A DNA stretch of 64,000 nt from assembly GCF_035830635.1 (NCBI RefSeq), contig NZ_JAYMFI010000001.1, forward strand, positions 124,001-188,000, in the 5' to 3' direction. Positions 8,064 to 16,894 of this stretch are shown here, piece after piece (the first letter of the stretch is position 1; each line of letters begins with the position of its first letter). Origin of the DNA: Adlercreutzia shanghongiae. GTDB lineage: Bacteria > Actinomycetota > Coriobacteriia > Coriobacteriales > Eggerthellaceae. The notes beneath the pieces were generated by a model. That model was not told where the DNA came from and made no database searches. It was given only the letters and a program-made list of their open reading frames with translations. The translations under genes were made by a program, and so were the position numbers.

Positions 8064-8696
8064 ATGGCTCACGCATCCCTGCGCAAGATCGCCCTTGCCT
8101 CCGCCGTCGCGGGCGCCATCGCGCTCATGTCCCTGGGGACGGTCGGCTGCGCCCCGAAAACGGCAGATCTCAGCGAAACGGGCACGGACTCGCAGACAGA
8201 AGCCAATGAGGGCGCCGTAATGACGGGGGACTTCACGTTCTCGGCAGACGCGGACTGCGCCACCTGCCACAGCACCGAGGGCGACTCGCTCAACGACGCG
8301 ACCATGCCCGCGGCCAACCATGCGACGCAGGAGTGCACTACCTGCCACAGCGACATCGACGGCCTCACGACGGCCCATGACGGCGTGCAGTTCGGAGACA
8401 AGACACCCAAGCGCCTGAAGAAGACCGCCATCGATGACACAGCCTGCTTCAACAGCGCCTGCCACGGCAGCCAGGAGGACCTGGCCGCCAAGACCGAGGC
8501 CTGCGCCATCCTCACCGACACCAACGGCACCGTGGTGAACCCCCACGCCCTGCCCGAGAACGAGGACCACACGACCGTCGACTGCGGCAGCTGCCACAGC
8601 ATGCATTCCGACGACGCCATCGATGACACGGCTAAGAAGGCCTGCAAGGGCTGCCACCACATGGACGTCTACGAGTGCAACACCTGCCACGAGTAG
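8064..8696 (+). CDS. Exported multihaem c-type cytochrome (NrfA/NapC-accessory-like, five CXXCH plus one CX4CH)
   Basis: The 210-residue product has an N-terminal signal segment ending near Cys29 (SLGTVGC, a weak lipobox). Five CXXCH haem sites follow (CATCH 65, CTTCH 91, then CGSCH, CKGCH and CNTCH near the C-terminus), plus CFNSACH, a CX4CH spacing known from cytochrome c3-type proteins. It would carry electrons from a membrane quinol oxidase to the flavoprotein encoded 140 nt downstream. GGAAGGAGAGG precedes the ATG. Six haems is the maximum; whether the CX4CH site is filled cannot be told from sequence. Confidence 0.88.
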   Translation: MAHASLRKIALASAVAGAIALMSLGTVGCAPKTADLSETGTDSQTEANEGAVMTGDFTFSADADCATCHSTEGDSLNDATMPAANHATQECTTCHSDIDGLTTAHDGVQFGDKTPKRLKKTAIDDTACFNSACHGSQEDLAAKTEACAILTDTNGTVVNPHALPENEDHTTVDCGSCHSMHSDDAIDDTAKKACKGCHHMDVYECNTCHE

Positions 8697-8836
8697 AAAA
8701 CACGTCATTTCATTGATTCCGGTTCCGCCCGGCCCCGTCAACCCCTCCCTCAGCGGGGCCCGGGTGCGGCCATTCCAAACTCAGCATCGTCCGCATTGGC
8801 GCGGATGACATAGCAAGCCTTATTAAGGAGGAAAAC

Positions 8837-10501
8837 ATGGAGGAAGTATCTCGCCGTTCTTTTCTGAAGGGCTCCGCCCTGGCTGCCGCCGGTGTCGCCG
8901 GCACCGCCGCCCTGGCCGGATGTGCCGGCAACGACGCCGCGCTCTCTGAGACCGGCAGCACCCCCGAGTGGATGCCCGAGGCCTGGGACTACGAGACCGA
9001 CGTTTTGGTGATCGGTTACGGCGGCGCGGGCCTGTGGGCCGGCATCACCGCCTTTGACGAGGGCGCTCAGGTTCTCTACCTGGAGAAGTCGCCGTTCCGC
9101 GGTGGCGGATCCTCGTCCATCAACATGGGCCAGTGGACTGCGCCCCACGACGCGGACGCTGCCGCCCAGTTCGCCTTCGAGGCCTTCCACGGCCAGACCC
9201 CCATGGAGGTCTGCCAAGCTTGGGGCGAGGAGGCCGTGCAGAACCCCGACTACGCCGACGAATACGGCCTCGAGTACACCCTGGGCGACAGCCCCCGTGC
9301 CGAGTACAATATCTTCACCGGCTACGAGGAGATGTACGTCGGCTCCGGTGACGGCTACGGCGCTGGCTTCTTCGAGGCCATGGACCAGCATCGCGCCGAC
9401 CGCGGCATCGAGGTGCTGTTCGACTGCCATGACGAGGAGCTCATCCAGAACCCCATCACCAAGGAGATTATCGGCTGCTACACCCTCATGGGCACCGACG
9501 AGACCCCCAAGGCCGTGAAGGCCTCCAAGGGCGTCATCCTGTGCACCGGCGGCTTCGAGTTCAACGAGGAGCTGCAGGCCAAGTACTTGAAGTGCTACCC
9601 GATGCGTGGCTTCTACGGCTGGAAGTACAACACCGGCGACGGCATTACCATGGCCCAGAAGGTGGGCGCCGATCTGTGGCACATGCAGCAGGTCTGCGGC
9701 GGCGACGACGCTTGGTTCGACGATCCGGAGATCGTTCCCGGCGGCGTGTCCGTGGGCAGCCCCACCCCCAACTACATCAAGGTGAGCCGTCTCGGCGAGC
9801 GCTGGGGCAATGAGGAAATCTTCAGCCCCCACGGCGGCTGGAAGCCCTACGCCAACTTCGATGAGGAGATCTGCGACTTCGACCGCATCCCCTCTTGGTA
9901 CATCTTCGACCAGACCTCCTTCGACGGCGGCTCCTGGGGCGGCATGGTCGGCGGCGCGGCTACCGAGAACGGCGGCATGGGCATCGGGTATATGACCGAG
10001 GGACTCGATCCGGAGCTCGGCGGCTGGGCCGGCTGGTCCGCCGACAACAAGTGGGAGCTTGAGCGCGGCTGGATCACCACCGGCGCCACCCTGGACGAGC
10101 TGGCTGCCAACATCGCCGCCAGCAAGTGGGACGACAAGATGGACGCCGAGAAGCTGAAGGCCTCGGTCGCCCGCTGGAACGAGCTGTGCGACAAGGGCGT
10201 CGACGAGGACTTCGGCCGCGAGCAGCTGGCCAAGGTGGAGACCGGCCCGTTCTACGCCATCCCGCTGTATCCGGGCATCTGCAACACCATCGGCGGCGCT
10301 CGCCGCAACGAGAACGCCAACATCGTCGACCCGAGCGGCAACCCCATTCCGCGCCTGTACTCCGCCGGCTCGTTCGGCAACATGAACGGCCACACCTACG
10401 CCATCACCGGCGGCAACGGCTCCGAGAACTGGTGCGTCGGTCGCATCGCCGGCCGCAACGCCGCTGGCCTTGAGTCCTGGGACGCTACGGCCGAGGCCTA
10501 A
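8837..10501 (+). CDS. Tat-exported FAD-dependent reductase (fumarate reductase flavoprotein family)
   Basis: The 554-residue product starts with a twin-arginine signal (SRRSFLKG, residues 5-12) ending in a lipobox LAGC (Cys29), so it is probably a Tat-secreted lipoprotein. The FAD-binding Rossmann motif is DVLVIGYGGAGLWAG with LYLEKS after it, and the C-terminal FAD segment is SAGSFGNMNGHTYAITGG. This is the FAD_binding_2 family of extracellular fumarate/urocanate/cinnamate-type reductases used in anaerobic respiration by gut Coriobacteriia. AAGGAGG precedes the ATG. With the upstream cytochrome it forms an electron-transfer pair. The substrate cannot be assigned. Confidence 0.9.
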   Translation: MEEVSRRSFLKGSALAAAGVAGTAALAGCAGNDAALSETGSTPEWMPEAWDYETDVLVIGYGGAGLWAGITAFDEGAQVLYLEKSPFRGGGSSSINMGQWTAPHDADAAAQFAFEAFHGQTPMEVCQAWGEEAVQNPDYADEYGLEYTLGDSPRAEYNIFTGYEEMYVGSGDGYGAGFFEAMDQHRADRGIEVLFDCHDEELIQNPITKEIIGCYTLMGTDETPKAVKASKGVILCTGGFEFNEELQAKYLKCYPMRGFYGWKYNTGDGITMAQKVGADLWHMQQVCGGDDAWFDDPEIVPGGVSVGSPTPNYIKVSRLGERWGNEEIFSPHGGWKPYANFDEEICDFDRIPSWYIFDQTSFDGGSWGGMVGGAATENGGMGIGYMTEGLDPELGGWAGWSADNKWELERGWITTGATLDELAANIAASKWDDKMDAEKLKASVARWNELCDKGVDEDFGREQLAKVETGPFYAIPLYPGICNTIGGARRNENANIVDPSGNPIPRLYSAGSFGNMNGHTYAITGGNGSENWCVGRIAGRNAAGLESWDATAEA

Positions 10502-10530
10502 GTTTCAGCCCAGCGCAAGCAAGCACAAGC

Positions 10531-10560
10531 GGGCCCGCTCGTGAGGGCGGGCCCTTTTCT
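10531..10560 (+). terminator. Intrinsic terminator after the flavin reductase
   Basis: GGGCCCGC (10531-10538) and GCGGGCCC (10547-10554) form a perfect 8-bp stem followed by TTTTCTT. It lies 30 nt after the stop codon and separates this operon from the GTG-started gene at 10586. Confidence 0.9.
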
Positions 10561-10585
10561 TAACGAGAGAGGGAGGAGGGGCCCT

Positions 10586-11728
10586 GTGACTCAGCTCGAG
10601 TTTTCCGTTCCCTACAACGGGGACGCCGACACGCTCAAGCGCCTTATCGCCCTTCAGGGGCGGGGCGGCAACACCATCCGCGAGATCTACCTGAACGCTC
10701 CCCAAGCCATCACCGGCTCGGGACGCGTCGGAAACGTGACGACCTTGGACGAGTTCGTCGAAGTGGTCAGAGCCATTCGCGAGGCGGGCATCCGCGTCGA
10801 CATCACGATGAACTCCACCTGCGACGGCGGGGACTGGTACGAGAAGGAGACCCTCGATCGTCAAATCGGCTTCATTCGCGACATGCACGAGCAGCATGGC
10901 GTGGAGGCAGTCACGCTGGCCAACCCCTTCCTCATCGAGCAGGCGCGCAAGGCGTGCCCCGACCTGGAGATCAGCGCCTCGGTTCTCGCCGACATCGACT
11001 GCTTCTCCCGCGCCGAGGCCTTCGCGCTGGCGGGGGCCAATACCATGACGGTGGACACGAGCATCAATCGCGATCTGAAGCTCTTGCGGCAGATTCACGA
11101 GAAGCTCGGCGTAGAGCTCAAGCTCATGGTGAACGAGGGCTGTCTGAACAAGTGCCCCTTCCGCAAGTTCCACATGAACCTGATCTCGCACAAATCCCAA
11201 GAGGAGCGCGACGAGGGAACCTCTTTCTCCTTCGCCTGCGGCGACATCATCGGGCGAGACGCCGGGCAGATTTTCAAGTCGAACTGGATCAGGCCCGAGG
11301 ACCTGCGGCGCTACGAGGGCATCACGCGCTTCTTCAAGATCGTCGGCCGCGACATGATGCCGAGCAAGGTGCTTCGCTGCGCGAAGGCCTACCTGGGCGA
11401 GTCCTATGACGGCAACCTCTTCGACCTGCTCTGCAGCTCCATCGGCTACTATGGCATCGAATTTCGCGCCCATATCGACAACAAGGCGCTGGACAAGACG
11501 AACTTCTTCAAGCGCACCTCCACCTGCAACCGCCAATGCCAGCGCTGCACCTACTGCGCGGATCTGGCCGACGATCTGCTCGGATACGGTTGGATCACGC
11601 GCGAGATGCTGGAGGACATGGGCCAGACGCAAATGATCGCCGCCATTGAGGCGCAGTTCGGAGGCACCTATCCCGTCTGCCGCTCCTATTCGAAAACCCC
11701 TCTCGAGAACCCCTTTCAATCCCTGTAA
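10586..11728 (+). CDS. U32-peptidase-like Fe-S protein (UbiU/V/YhbU-type fold)
   Basis: Starting at GTG 10586, preceded by GGGAGGAGGGG, gives 380 residues. A longer frame would read through the terminator hairpin. The pattern resembles U32 proteins: a TIM-barrel-like N-terminal half (LEFSVPYNGDADTL, ISASVLADIDCFSRAE) and clustered cysteines in NEGCLNKCPFR, FACGD and CNRQCQRCTYC. Members such as UbiU/UbiV hold a 4Fe-4S cluster and act in RNA or cofactor hydroxylation rather than proteolysis. The exact role is unknown. It is 17 nt upstream of the HTH gene and presumably co-transcribed. Confidence 0.6.
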   Translation: MTQLEFSVPYNGDADTLKRLIALQGRGGNTIREIYLNAPQAITGSGRVGNVTTLDEFVEVVRAIREAGIRVDITMNSTCDGGDWYEKETLDRQIGFIRDMHEQHGVEAVTLANPFLIEQARKACPDLEISASVLADIDCFSRAEAFALAGANTMTVDTSINRDLKLLRQIHEKLGVELKLMVNEGCLNKCPFRKFHMNLISHKSQEERDEGTSFSFACGDIIGRDAGQIFKSNWIRPEDLRRYEGITRFFKIVGRDMMPSKVLRCAKAYLGESYDGNLFDLLCSSIGYYGIEFRAHIDNKALDKTNFFKRTSTCNRQCQRCTYCADLADDLLGYGWITREMLEDMGQTQMIAAIEAQFGGTYPVCRSYSKTPLENPFQSL

Positions 11729-11745
11729 CGGCAAGGAGGAACCCT

Positions 11746-12462
11746 ATGTCTACGCAAATCAGAACCTGGACCGAGCGCTGTAACGCCGAGGGCGAGCCCT
11801 TGCGCTGGGATCTGGCCATCAACGATCGCCCCGTCCCGGGCGGCTACATCGAGAAGACCGCCAACGGCTTCGAGATCCACTACCCCCACCTCGCGCCCAA
11901 GACGCTTGACACCCTGGACGAGGCGAAGCGCCGTCTGGAGCTGGCGCCCCCGATTTCGGCGGCGGGGCTTAAGGTGGAGAAGATGGCCGGGGAGGGCAGC
12001 GACCTCATCTCTTCTACCGAGGCCGGCGAGATGCTCGGCGTGAGCCGCTTCCGCGTGAATGCCATGGTGGCCTCCGGCGTGTTGCCTGGACGTCGCGAAA
12101 ACGGCAAGATTCTCGTCGATCGCGCCGCCGTGGAGCGCAAAGCCGCCCAGGGAGCCACCGAAGGACCGCAGGGGAAGTTCGCGAACCTCTTCTTGTTCTA
12201 CGCCCCTGCCGGCGAGCGCACGCAGTATATGGCCGAGCTTGAGGCCGATGACGCTGATGCCATCGAGCGCGCCCGCGCTTTTGCCCAGGAGGTCATGGAA
12301 GACGAGAGCGAGGACGCCGTGGAGGTGCGCGACTACCTGCGCATGCGCAACTTCCTGCGCAACCATGAGAATGAGTTCGAGTTCTCCCGCACCGCCTTCG
12401 CCGATCTTACCCAGGAGCGCGGCAAGCGCGTTTCACTGCGCACCCCCGAGGTCGTCGCCTAG
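11746..12462 (+). CDS. Helix-turn-helix protein of unknown role
   Basis: The 238-residue product has a central excisionase/MerR-type HTH (about residues 88-135: SSTEAGEMLGVSRFRVNAMV followed by a short wing and LVDRAAVERKA). The N-terminal part (LRWDLAINDRPVPGGYIEK) and the acidic C-terminal part are not recognised. AAGGAGG stands 8 nt before the ATG. Its position 17 nt after the U32-like gene suggests a shared transcript. It may be a DNA-binding regulator; no phage or integrase genes are nearby. Confidence 0.6.
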   Translation: MSTQIRTWTERCNAEGEPLRWDLAINDRPVPGGYIEKTANGFEIHYPHLAPKTLDTLDEAKRRLELAPPISAAGLKVEKMAGEGSDLISSTEAGEMLGVSRFRVNAMVASGVLPGRRENGKILVDRAAVERKAAQGATEGPQGKFANLFLFYAPAGERTQYMAELEADDADAIERARAFAQEVMEDESEDAVEVRDYLRMRNFLRNHENEFEFSRTAFADLTQERGKRVSLRTPEVVA

Positions 12463-12484
12463 GAGACAGACGCTGTCCATATCG

Positions 12485-12578
12485 GCCTTTTTTGTCCAGT
12501 TTTCCGCAAGCCCGTGACCCGGCATTACTGCATGTTTCACCTGGTCAGAAAGTTGGACAATTATGCGCGATTTGGGCA
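12485..12578. repeat. Intergenic repeat, copy B (about 94 bp)
   Basis: This is the second copy of the 6165-6259 element. Here the outer ends pair as TTGTCCAGTTTTC with GAAAGTTGGACAA (13 pairs including two G-T), and TGACC/GGTCA pairs inside. It lies in the convergent gap between the HTH gene and the M20 peptidase gene. Confidence 0.75.
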
Positions 12579-12597
12579 GCTTCTTCCCGAGCACTTC

Positions 12598-12626
12598 GCG
12601 GGGCTCCGCACCCGTCGGAGCCCCGC
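12598..12626. terminator. Strong hairpin between convergent genes, probable terminator
   Basis: GCGGGGCTCCG and its exact complement form an 11-bp stem with a 7-nt loop, extended by GCAC/GTGC on the outside. There is no T-run on either side, so factor-independent termination is uncertain. The location between two 3' ends fits a terminator. Confidence 0.5.
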
Positions 12627-12657
12627 GTGCACTGGGAGTCCCCGAGCGCCCTTGCGC

Positions 12658-13878
12658 TTACGCAGCGTACTCAGCAATGATGGCCTCAACATAGCGGGCC
12701 ATATTCTGAAGGTCCTCCACGAGGATGTACTCGTCCACAGAGTGGAAATTGGCCATGCCGATGCCGAGGGTAATGGCATCGGCGCCTTTGGTGCCGAGCA
12801 CGTTGGCGTCAGCGCCGCCGCCGGAGATGGCGTGGCGGGTCGCAAGGCCGCAGGCAGCAGCGGCCGCTTCCAAGTGAGCGACAAGAGCGTCGCCGGGCTC
12901 GTGCACAACCGCTGGGTAATCGAGCTCCCAGGCCACCTCCGCCGTACCGCCGAGCTGCGAGGCGGTCTCTTCCAAAGCGCGCGTCATAGCGTCGCGCTGG
13001 GCCAGCACGCGATCCTCATAGAGCGAGCGGCACTCCCCCTCCAGGGTCACGGCGGCCGGCACGATGTTCACGGCCACGCCGCCCTCGATGCGCCCCACGT
13101 TGGCCGTCGTGCATTCGTCGATGCGCCCAAGGGGCATGGCGGCCACCGCAGCCGAGGCAATCTGGATGGCCGAGACGCCGCACTCCGGCTCGACGCCCGC
13201 ATGGGCTGCGCGCCCGTGAATGCGAGCCCGCAGCGTCCAATGGTAGGGCGCGCCCATGATGAGCGAGCCCGGCGCACCGTCGGCATCCAGCACGAACAGC
13301 GGCAGTGCGCCCCCAGCGCCCGCCGCATTCAGCAGCGCCTCGTATTCCGTGCCCCGCGATGCCGCCGGCACGTCATCCGGCCACACCAGGGCATCCTCGG
13401 CTAGGGCAGACGAGCCCAGTAGGCTCTGCTCCTCGCAGGTGGTAAGCAGTACCGTGATATCTGGCCGCGCGGCGCCATCCTCCAGCGTGGCGCGAACTCC
13501 CTCGAAGATAGCCGCGATGCCCGCCTTGTCATCGGCAGACAGAATCGTATCCCCCGCCGAGCAGACCACCTCGGCCATGCGGCACGTGACGTCGTCGCAA
13601 ATATGGCGCCGCTCGATAACAGGCTCGATACCCGCGCAGGGCTTCACCGTGTCCAAGTGCGCTGAAAATGCCACGCGCCCCGGCACCGTGCCCGGCAGAT
13701 GCGCGATAAGGTTGCCCGTATCCGACCCGGTTTCCGCCGCCGAGGCGTCGAAGGTCACCGAGAACCCCATCTCCGCCAGCTTACCCGCGCAATAAGCCGC
13801 CATCGGCGCCTCATGCCAAGAGGGGCTCTCGACAACCACCATCTCCAAAAACGAGTCCAGCACGCGATCGGGGTTCAT
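12658..13878 (-). CDS. M20 family metallopeptidase (PepT-like)
   Basis: The 406-residue product has the M20/M25 signatures: AFSAHLDTV (first metal ligands), LSADDKAGIAAI (bridging Asp), TTCEEQSLLGS (catalytic Glu pair) and GGGADANVLGTKG with FHSVDEY near the C-terminus. The inserted dimerisation domain runs from about residue 195 to 300 (HGRAAHAGVEPE). These are cytosolic di- or tripeptidases or aminoacylases binding two zinc ions, closest in layout to PepT. AAGAAGG precedes the ATG. The gene lies downstream of ppaC, separated by the long-hairpin element. Confidence 0.85.
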   Translation of the reverse strand: MNPDRVLDSFLEMVVVESPSWHEAPMAAYCAGKLAEMGFSVTFDASAAETGSDTGNLIAHLPGTVPGRVAFSAHLDTVKPCAGIEPVIERRHICDDVTCRMAEVVCSAGDTILSADDKAGIAAIFEGVRATLEDGAARPDITVLLTTCEEQSLLGSSALAEDALVWPDDVPAASRGTEYEALLNAAGAGGALPLFVLDADGAPGSLIMGAPYHWTLRARIHGRAAHAGVEPECGVSAIQIASAAVAAMPLGRIDECTTANVGRIEGGVAVNIVPAAVTLEGECRSLYEDRVLAQRDAMTRALEETASQLGGTAEVAWELDYPAVVHEPGDALVAHLEAAAAACGLATRHAISGGGADANVLGTKGADAITLGIGMANFHSVDEYILVEDLQNMARYVEAIIAEYAA

Positions 13879-13915
13879 AGGGTTCCTTCTTTCAGTAAAG
13901 CAAGTTGGTAAAGCA

Positions 13916-14074
13916 GCGGGAGGGGCGACGGGGCTGTCGGCGATCCTCTCTGAACACTATAAAGAAAAAGCGACCGAAGGTCGCCCGTTAAATACATGAA
14001 GGAGCGAAGCGCCTGAAGCCGAAGGCTGAATAGCGAAGCGGGAGGAGCGACGATAGCCCCGTCGCCCCTCCCGC
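13916..14074 (-). repeat. Long-arm hairpin element, copy 1 (ppaC to M20 peptidase gap)
   Basis: Perfect 20-bp complementary arms (13916-13935, 14055-14074) enclose a core shared with 29873-30025. The core holds CTCTCTGAACACT, a hairpin at 13970-13984 (GCGACC-GAA-GGTCGC), a GGAGCGAAGCGCCTGA block and a GCC-GAA-GGC hairpin. On the transcribed minus strand the first hairpin is followed by TTTTTCTTT, so this copy may also terminate ppaC. It nearly fills the gap between the two minus-strand genes. Confidence 0.75.
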
Positions 14075-14086
14075 GGACAACCAAGT

Positions 14087-15055
14087 TTAGCTTGCCAGAA
14101 TCGGCGCCGCCACCTGCTTTTTGCGGGACAGCACGCCCGGCATCCAGTTGCCGCCCTCGCAGCACTCGATATCAAAGACGCGGTTCACGCGGGAGGCGTC
14201 GCCCTCGACGATGAACTGCGAGCCCTCGGCCAGGATGTCGGTGACGAGCAGCAGGGCGAACTCGTAGCCGCCCTCTTCCACGAGCTTCTTCATGTGCTCG
14301 CGAATTTCGGCCTCGCGGGCCATGACCATAGGCAGGTCGACCGTCTCGCGCTGGGCGATGAGCACGGTGACATCGTCGCTTACCTTGAATTCCTTAGAGT
14401 CGGCCTCCACGAGCTTGTTGATGGGCATCTTGTCCTCGCCGCCGCGGGTGCGGAAGATGTCCATGCCGTATTCCACCGCGTCGATGCCGAGCTTGTTGGC
14501 GAGAAAGTTCACCTGGTCGACGTCTACCTGAGTGCAGGTGGGGCTCTTCATGATGACCGTATCGGTGAGGATGGCCGACAGCAGCACGCGAGCGATGGAG
14601 TCGGGCAGCTCGATACCGGTCTGGCGGAACTGCAGGGTGACGATGGTGGCCGTGGAGCCGATGGGGAGGTTCAAGAAGAGAATGGGGTTGGCCGTGGTCA
14701 CGTCGGCAATGCGGTGGTGGTCGATGATCTCGACGACGTCGGCGTTCTCGATGCCGGGGGCCGCCTGGCCGATCTCGTTGTGATCGACGAGGATGACCTG
14801 CTGCTTGACCTCTTCGCCGTCGCGCTCGACGGGGTTCACGTTCTCAATGAGCACGGGCTCGGCGATGTCGTTCTGCTCCAAAATCCAAGCGCTCTCCACG
14901 GGCAGCGGACCCAAGCGGGCGGGCACGTACTCGACGGCATCGGATTCGCCATCGCGGGCGGCCAACGCGTTCTTCAGATGCGCATAGCCCACGGCAGCGG
15001 CAATGGAGTCGTTGTCGGGGTTGCGGTGGCCCACGACGAGAATCTTGGAAGACAT
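14087..15055 (-). CDS. ppaC: Manganese-dependent inorganic pyrophosphatase (family II)
   Basis: The 322-residue product is a DHH-family PPase: VGHRNPDNDSI at the N-terminus, DHNEIGQ, the signature IIDHHRIAD, and a C-terminal domain with the substrate-binding end LSRKKQV (SRKKQ is the conserved SRKKQ/RK motif). It hydrolyses pyrophosphate and drives biosynthetic reactions in the cytosol. No regulatory CBS insertion is present. GGGGAATTC precedes the ATG. The gap downstream is filled by the long-arm hairpin element. Confidence 0.95.
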   Translation of the reverse strand: MSSKILVVGHRNPDNDSIAAAVGYAHLKNALAARDGESDAVEYVPARLGPLPVESAWILEQNDIAEPVLIENVNPVERDGEEVKQQVILVDHNEIGQAAPGIENADVVEIIDHHRIADVTTANPILFLNLPIGSTATIVTLQFRQTGIELPDSIARVLLSAILTDTVIMKSPTCTQVDVDQVNFLANKLGIDAVEYGMDIFRTRGGEDKMPINKLVEADSKEFKVSDDVTVLIAQRETVDLPMVMAREAEIREHMKKLVEEGGYEFALLLVTDILAEGSQFIVEGDASRVNRVFDIECCEGGNWMPGVLSRKKQVAAPILAS

Positions 15056-15236
15056 GAATTCCCCTTTCTCACCAACTTACGGTTTTGAGGCAGTATACCG
15101 CGCCCGTGCAAGGAAGGCGATGGGCTATGATAGGCTTCTTCGATAAAATGGAGTCTTAAGCCTGCCGTGCGGAAGCTCAAGACTCCCCGATGGCCGGCCG
15201 CCAAGATGCCGGCAAGCGGCGAGAGAAGGAGCGCGC

Positions 15237-16844
15237 ATGAAGACCTACGGACTTCGGGACATCATCGGGCCTATCATGGTGGGCCCGTCCAGCTCGCATA
15301 CGGCCGGCGCCCTGCGCATCGCCTCCATGGCGCGCAAGCTCTTCGGCGGCACGCCCCATGCGGTTACCTTCACACTTTACGGGTCTTTTGCCGCCACGGG
15401 CAGCGGACACGGCACCGACAAGGCGCTTGTGGCCGGCATTATCGGCCTGGAGGCCGACGACCCGAACGTCGCCCGCTCTTTCGAGCTGGCTGAAGCTCAG
15501 GGCGTGGCCGTGGAAACCGTGTGGGACACCGCGACCGAAGTAGATCACCCCAACACCGTCGACGTCGTCTGCAAAAGCGACGACGGGCACTCCGTGGAGA
15601 TGCGCGGCGTTTCCATCGGCGGCGGCGCGGCGGTCATCCGGCGCATCAACGGCATCGACGTGGATATCTCCGGCGAGCACACGAGCGTGGTGGTGCACCA
15701 GCACGATGTGCGCGGCGTGCTGGCGCACATCTCCTCAGTACTGGCCGACCACGACATCAACATCGCTACCGTGAATTTGCACCGCACCAAAAAGCGCGGC
15801 GACGCCTTCACCGTTATGGAAACCGACGACGACGTGAACCCCAAGGTGCGCGGGCAGCTGCTCGACCATCCGGCCATCTTGGGCGCCCGGGTTATTCCCG
15901 CCATGTCAGTCACCGATGGCGCATCCGTACCCGTGCCCGACGACGCCGAGGACGCGTTCGCCCGCTGGAACTACGCATCCGGGGCCGAGCTCCTGGCCCT
16001 GTGCGAGCGGGAGGGCTGCACCATCGCCGAGGCCTTCCGCGCCCGCGAAGAGGCACTGTGCGCCAGCGTGGGCGTGGCAGCCGACGTTGACGCCTACTTA
16101 GACCGCGTGCTCTCCGTCATGGACGCGGCGGCCACAACGCCCATCGAGCATCCGGAACGGTCCATCGGCGGACTTATCGGCGGCGAGGCGGCGAAAGTGA
16201 CGGCGGCTATGGCGGCCAAGGGCGAGCGGGCGCTCATGGATCCGCTAACAGCCAAAGCCTGCATTTACGCTCTAGCGACGCTGGAGACCAACGCAAAGAT
16301 GGGCATCATCGTGGCGACGCCCACGGCCGGCTCTTCCGGCGTGCTGCCCGGCGTCATGCTCGCCCTGCGCGATGAGCGCGGCTATTCTCATGAAGAGCTG
16401 CGCGAGGGCATTCTGGCGGCGGCGGCCGTGGGCTACATCATCGCCCGCAACGCCAGCGTGTCCGGCGCCGAGGGCGGCTGCCAGGCCGAGGTGGGAAGCG
16501 CTGCGGCCATGGCGGCCGCCGGCGCCGTTACCATCGCCGGCGGCACGCCGACCCAGGCCCTCGATGCAGCCTCGAACGTGATTCAATGCCTGCTCGGCCT
16601 TGTATGTGACCCGGTAGGCGGCCTGGTAGAACTTCCCTGTCAGAAGCGCGACGCCACGGCGGCGCCGACGGCCCTCATCTGCGCCCAGATCGCCCTGGCC
16701 GGCGTGAGCAACCTCGTGCCCTTCGACGAGAACGTCGCCGTCATGGACAAGGTGGGCCGCGACATGCCCATGGAGCTGCGAGAAACCGCCCGCGGCGGCA
16801 TCGCCGCGGCACCTTCGGCCTGCAGCTTCTGCGCGGGGTGCTAG
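15237..16844 (+). CDS. sdaA: L-serine ammonia-lyase, iron-sulfur dependent (beta and alpha parts fused)
   Basis: The 535-residue protein joins an SdaAB-like beta part (GPIMVGPSSSHTAGALRIA, then an ACT domain around VVVHQHDVRGVLAHIS) to an SdaAA-like alpha part (TPTAGSSGVLPGVML, EGGCQAEVG). The Cys ligands of the 4Fe-4S cluster are visible in GCQAE, LVCDP, LPCQKRD and the C-terminal CSFCAGC. It converts L-serine to pyruvate and ammonia. The one-chain form is typical of type II enzymes. AGAAGGAG precedes the ATG. The tail Cys, which can act as a plug in the active site, is present. Confidence 0.95.
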   Translation: MKTYGLRDIIGPIMVGPSSSHTAGALRIASMARKLFGGTPHAVTFTLYGSFAATGSGHGTDKALVAGIIGLEADDPNVARSFELAEAQGVAVETVWDTATEVDHPNTVDVVCKSDDGHSVEMRGVSIGGGAAVIRRINGIDVDISGEHTSVVVHQHDVRGVLAHISSVLADHDINIATVNLHRTKKRGDAFTVMETDDDVNPKVRGQLLDHPAILGARVIPAMSVTDGASVPVPDDAEDAFARWNYASGAELLALCEREGCTIAEAFRAREEALCASVGVAADVDAYLDRVLSVMDAAATTPIEHPERSIGGLIGGEAAKVTAAMAAKGERALMDPLTAKACIYALATLETNAKMGIIVATPTAGSSGVLPGVMLALRDERGYSHEELREGILAAAAVGYIIARNASVSGAEGGCQAEVGSAAAMAAAGAVTIAGGTPTQALDAASNVIQCLLGLVCDPVGGLVELPCQKRDATAAPTALICAQIALAGVSNLVPFDENVAVMDKVGRDMPMELRETARGGIAAAPSACSFCAGC

Positions 16845-16894
16845 GCCGTATTTCAACGAACCGACTCCTGGTAAACGATGGCGCTTAAGCCAAG

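Noticed and set aside
8750..10393. 547-residue frame opposite the flavin reductase gene
   Set aside because: It is a high-GC shadow frame of a clear FAD-binding protein gene, with no Shine-Dalgarno sequence or family similarity.
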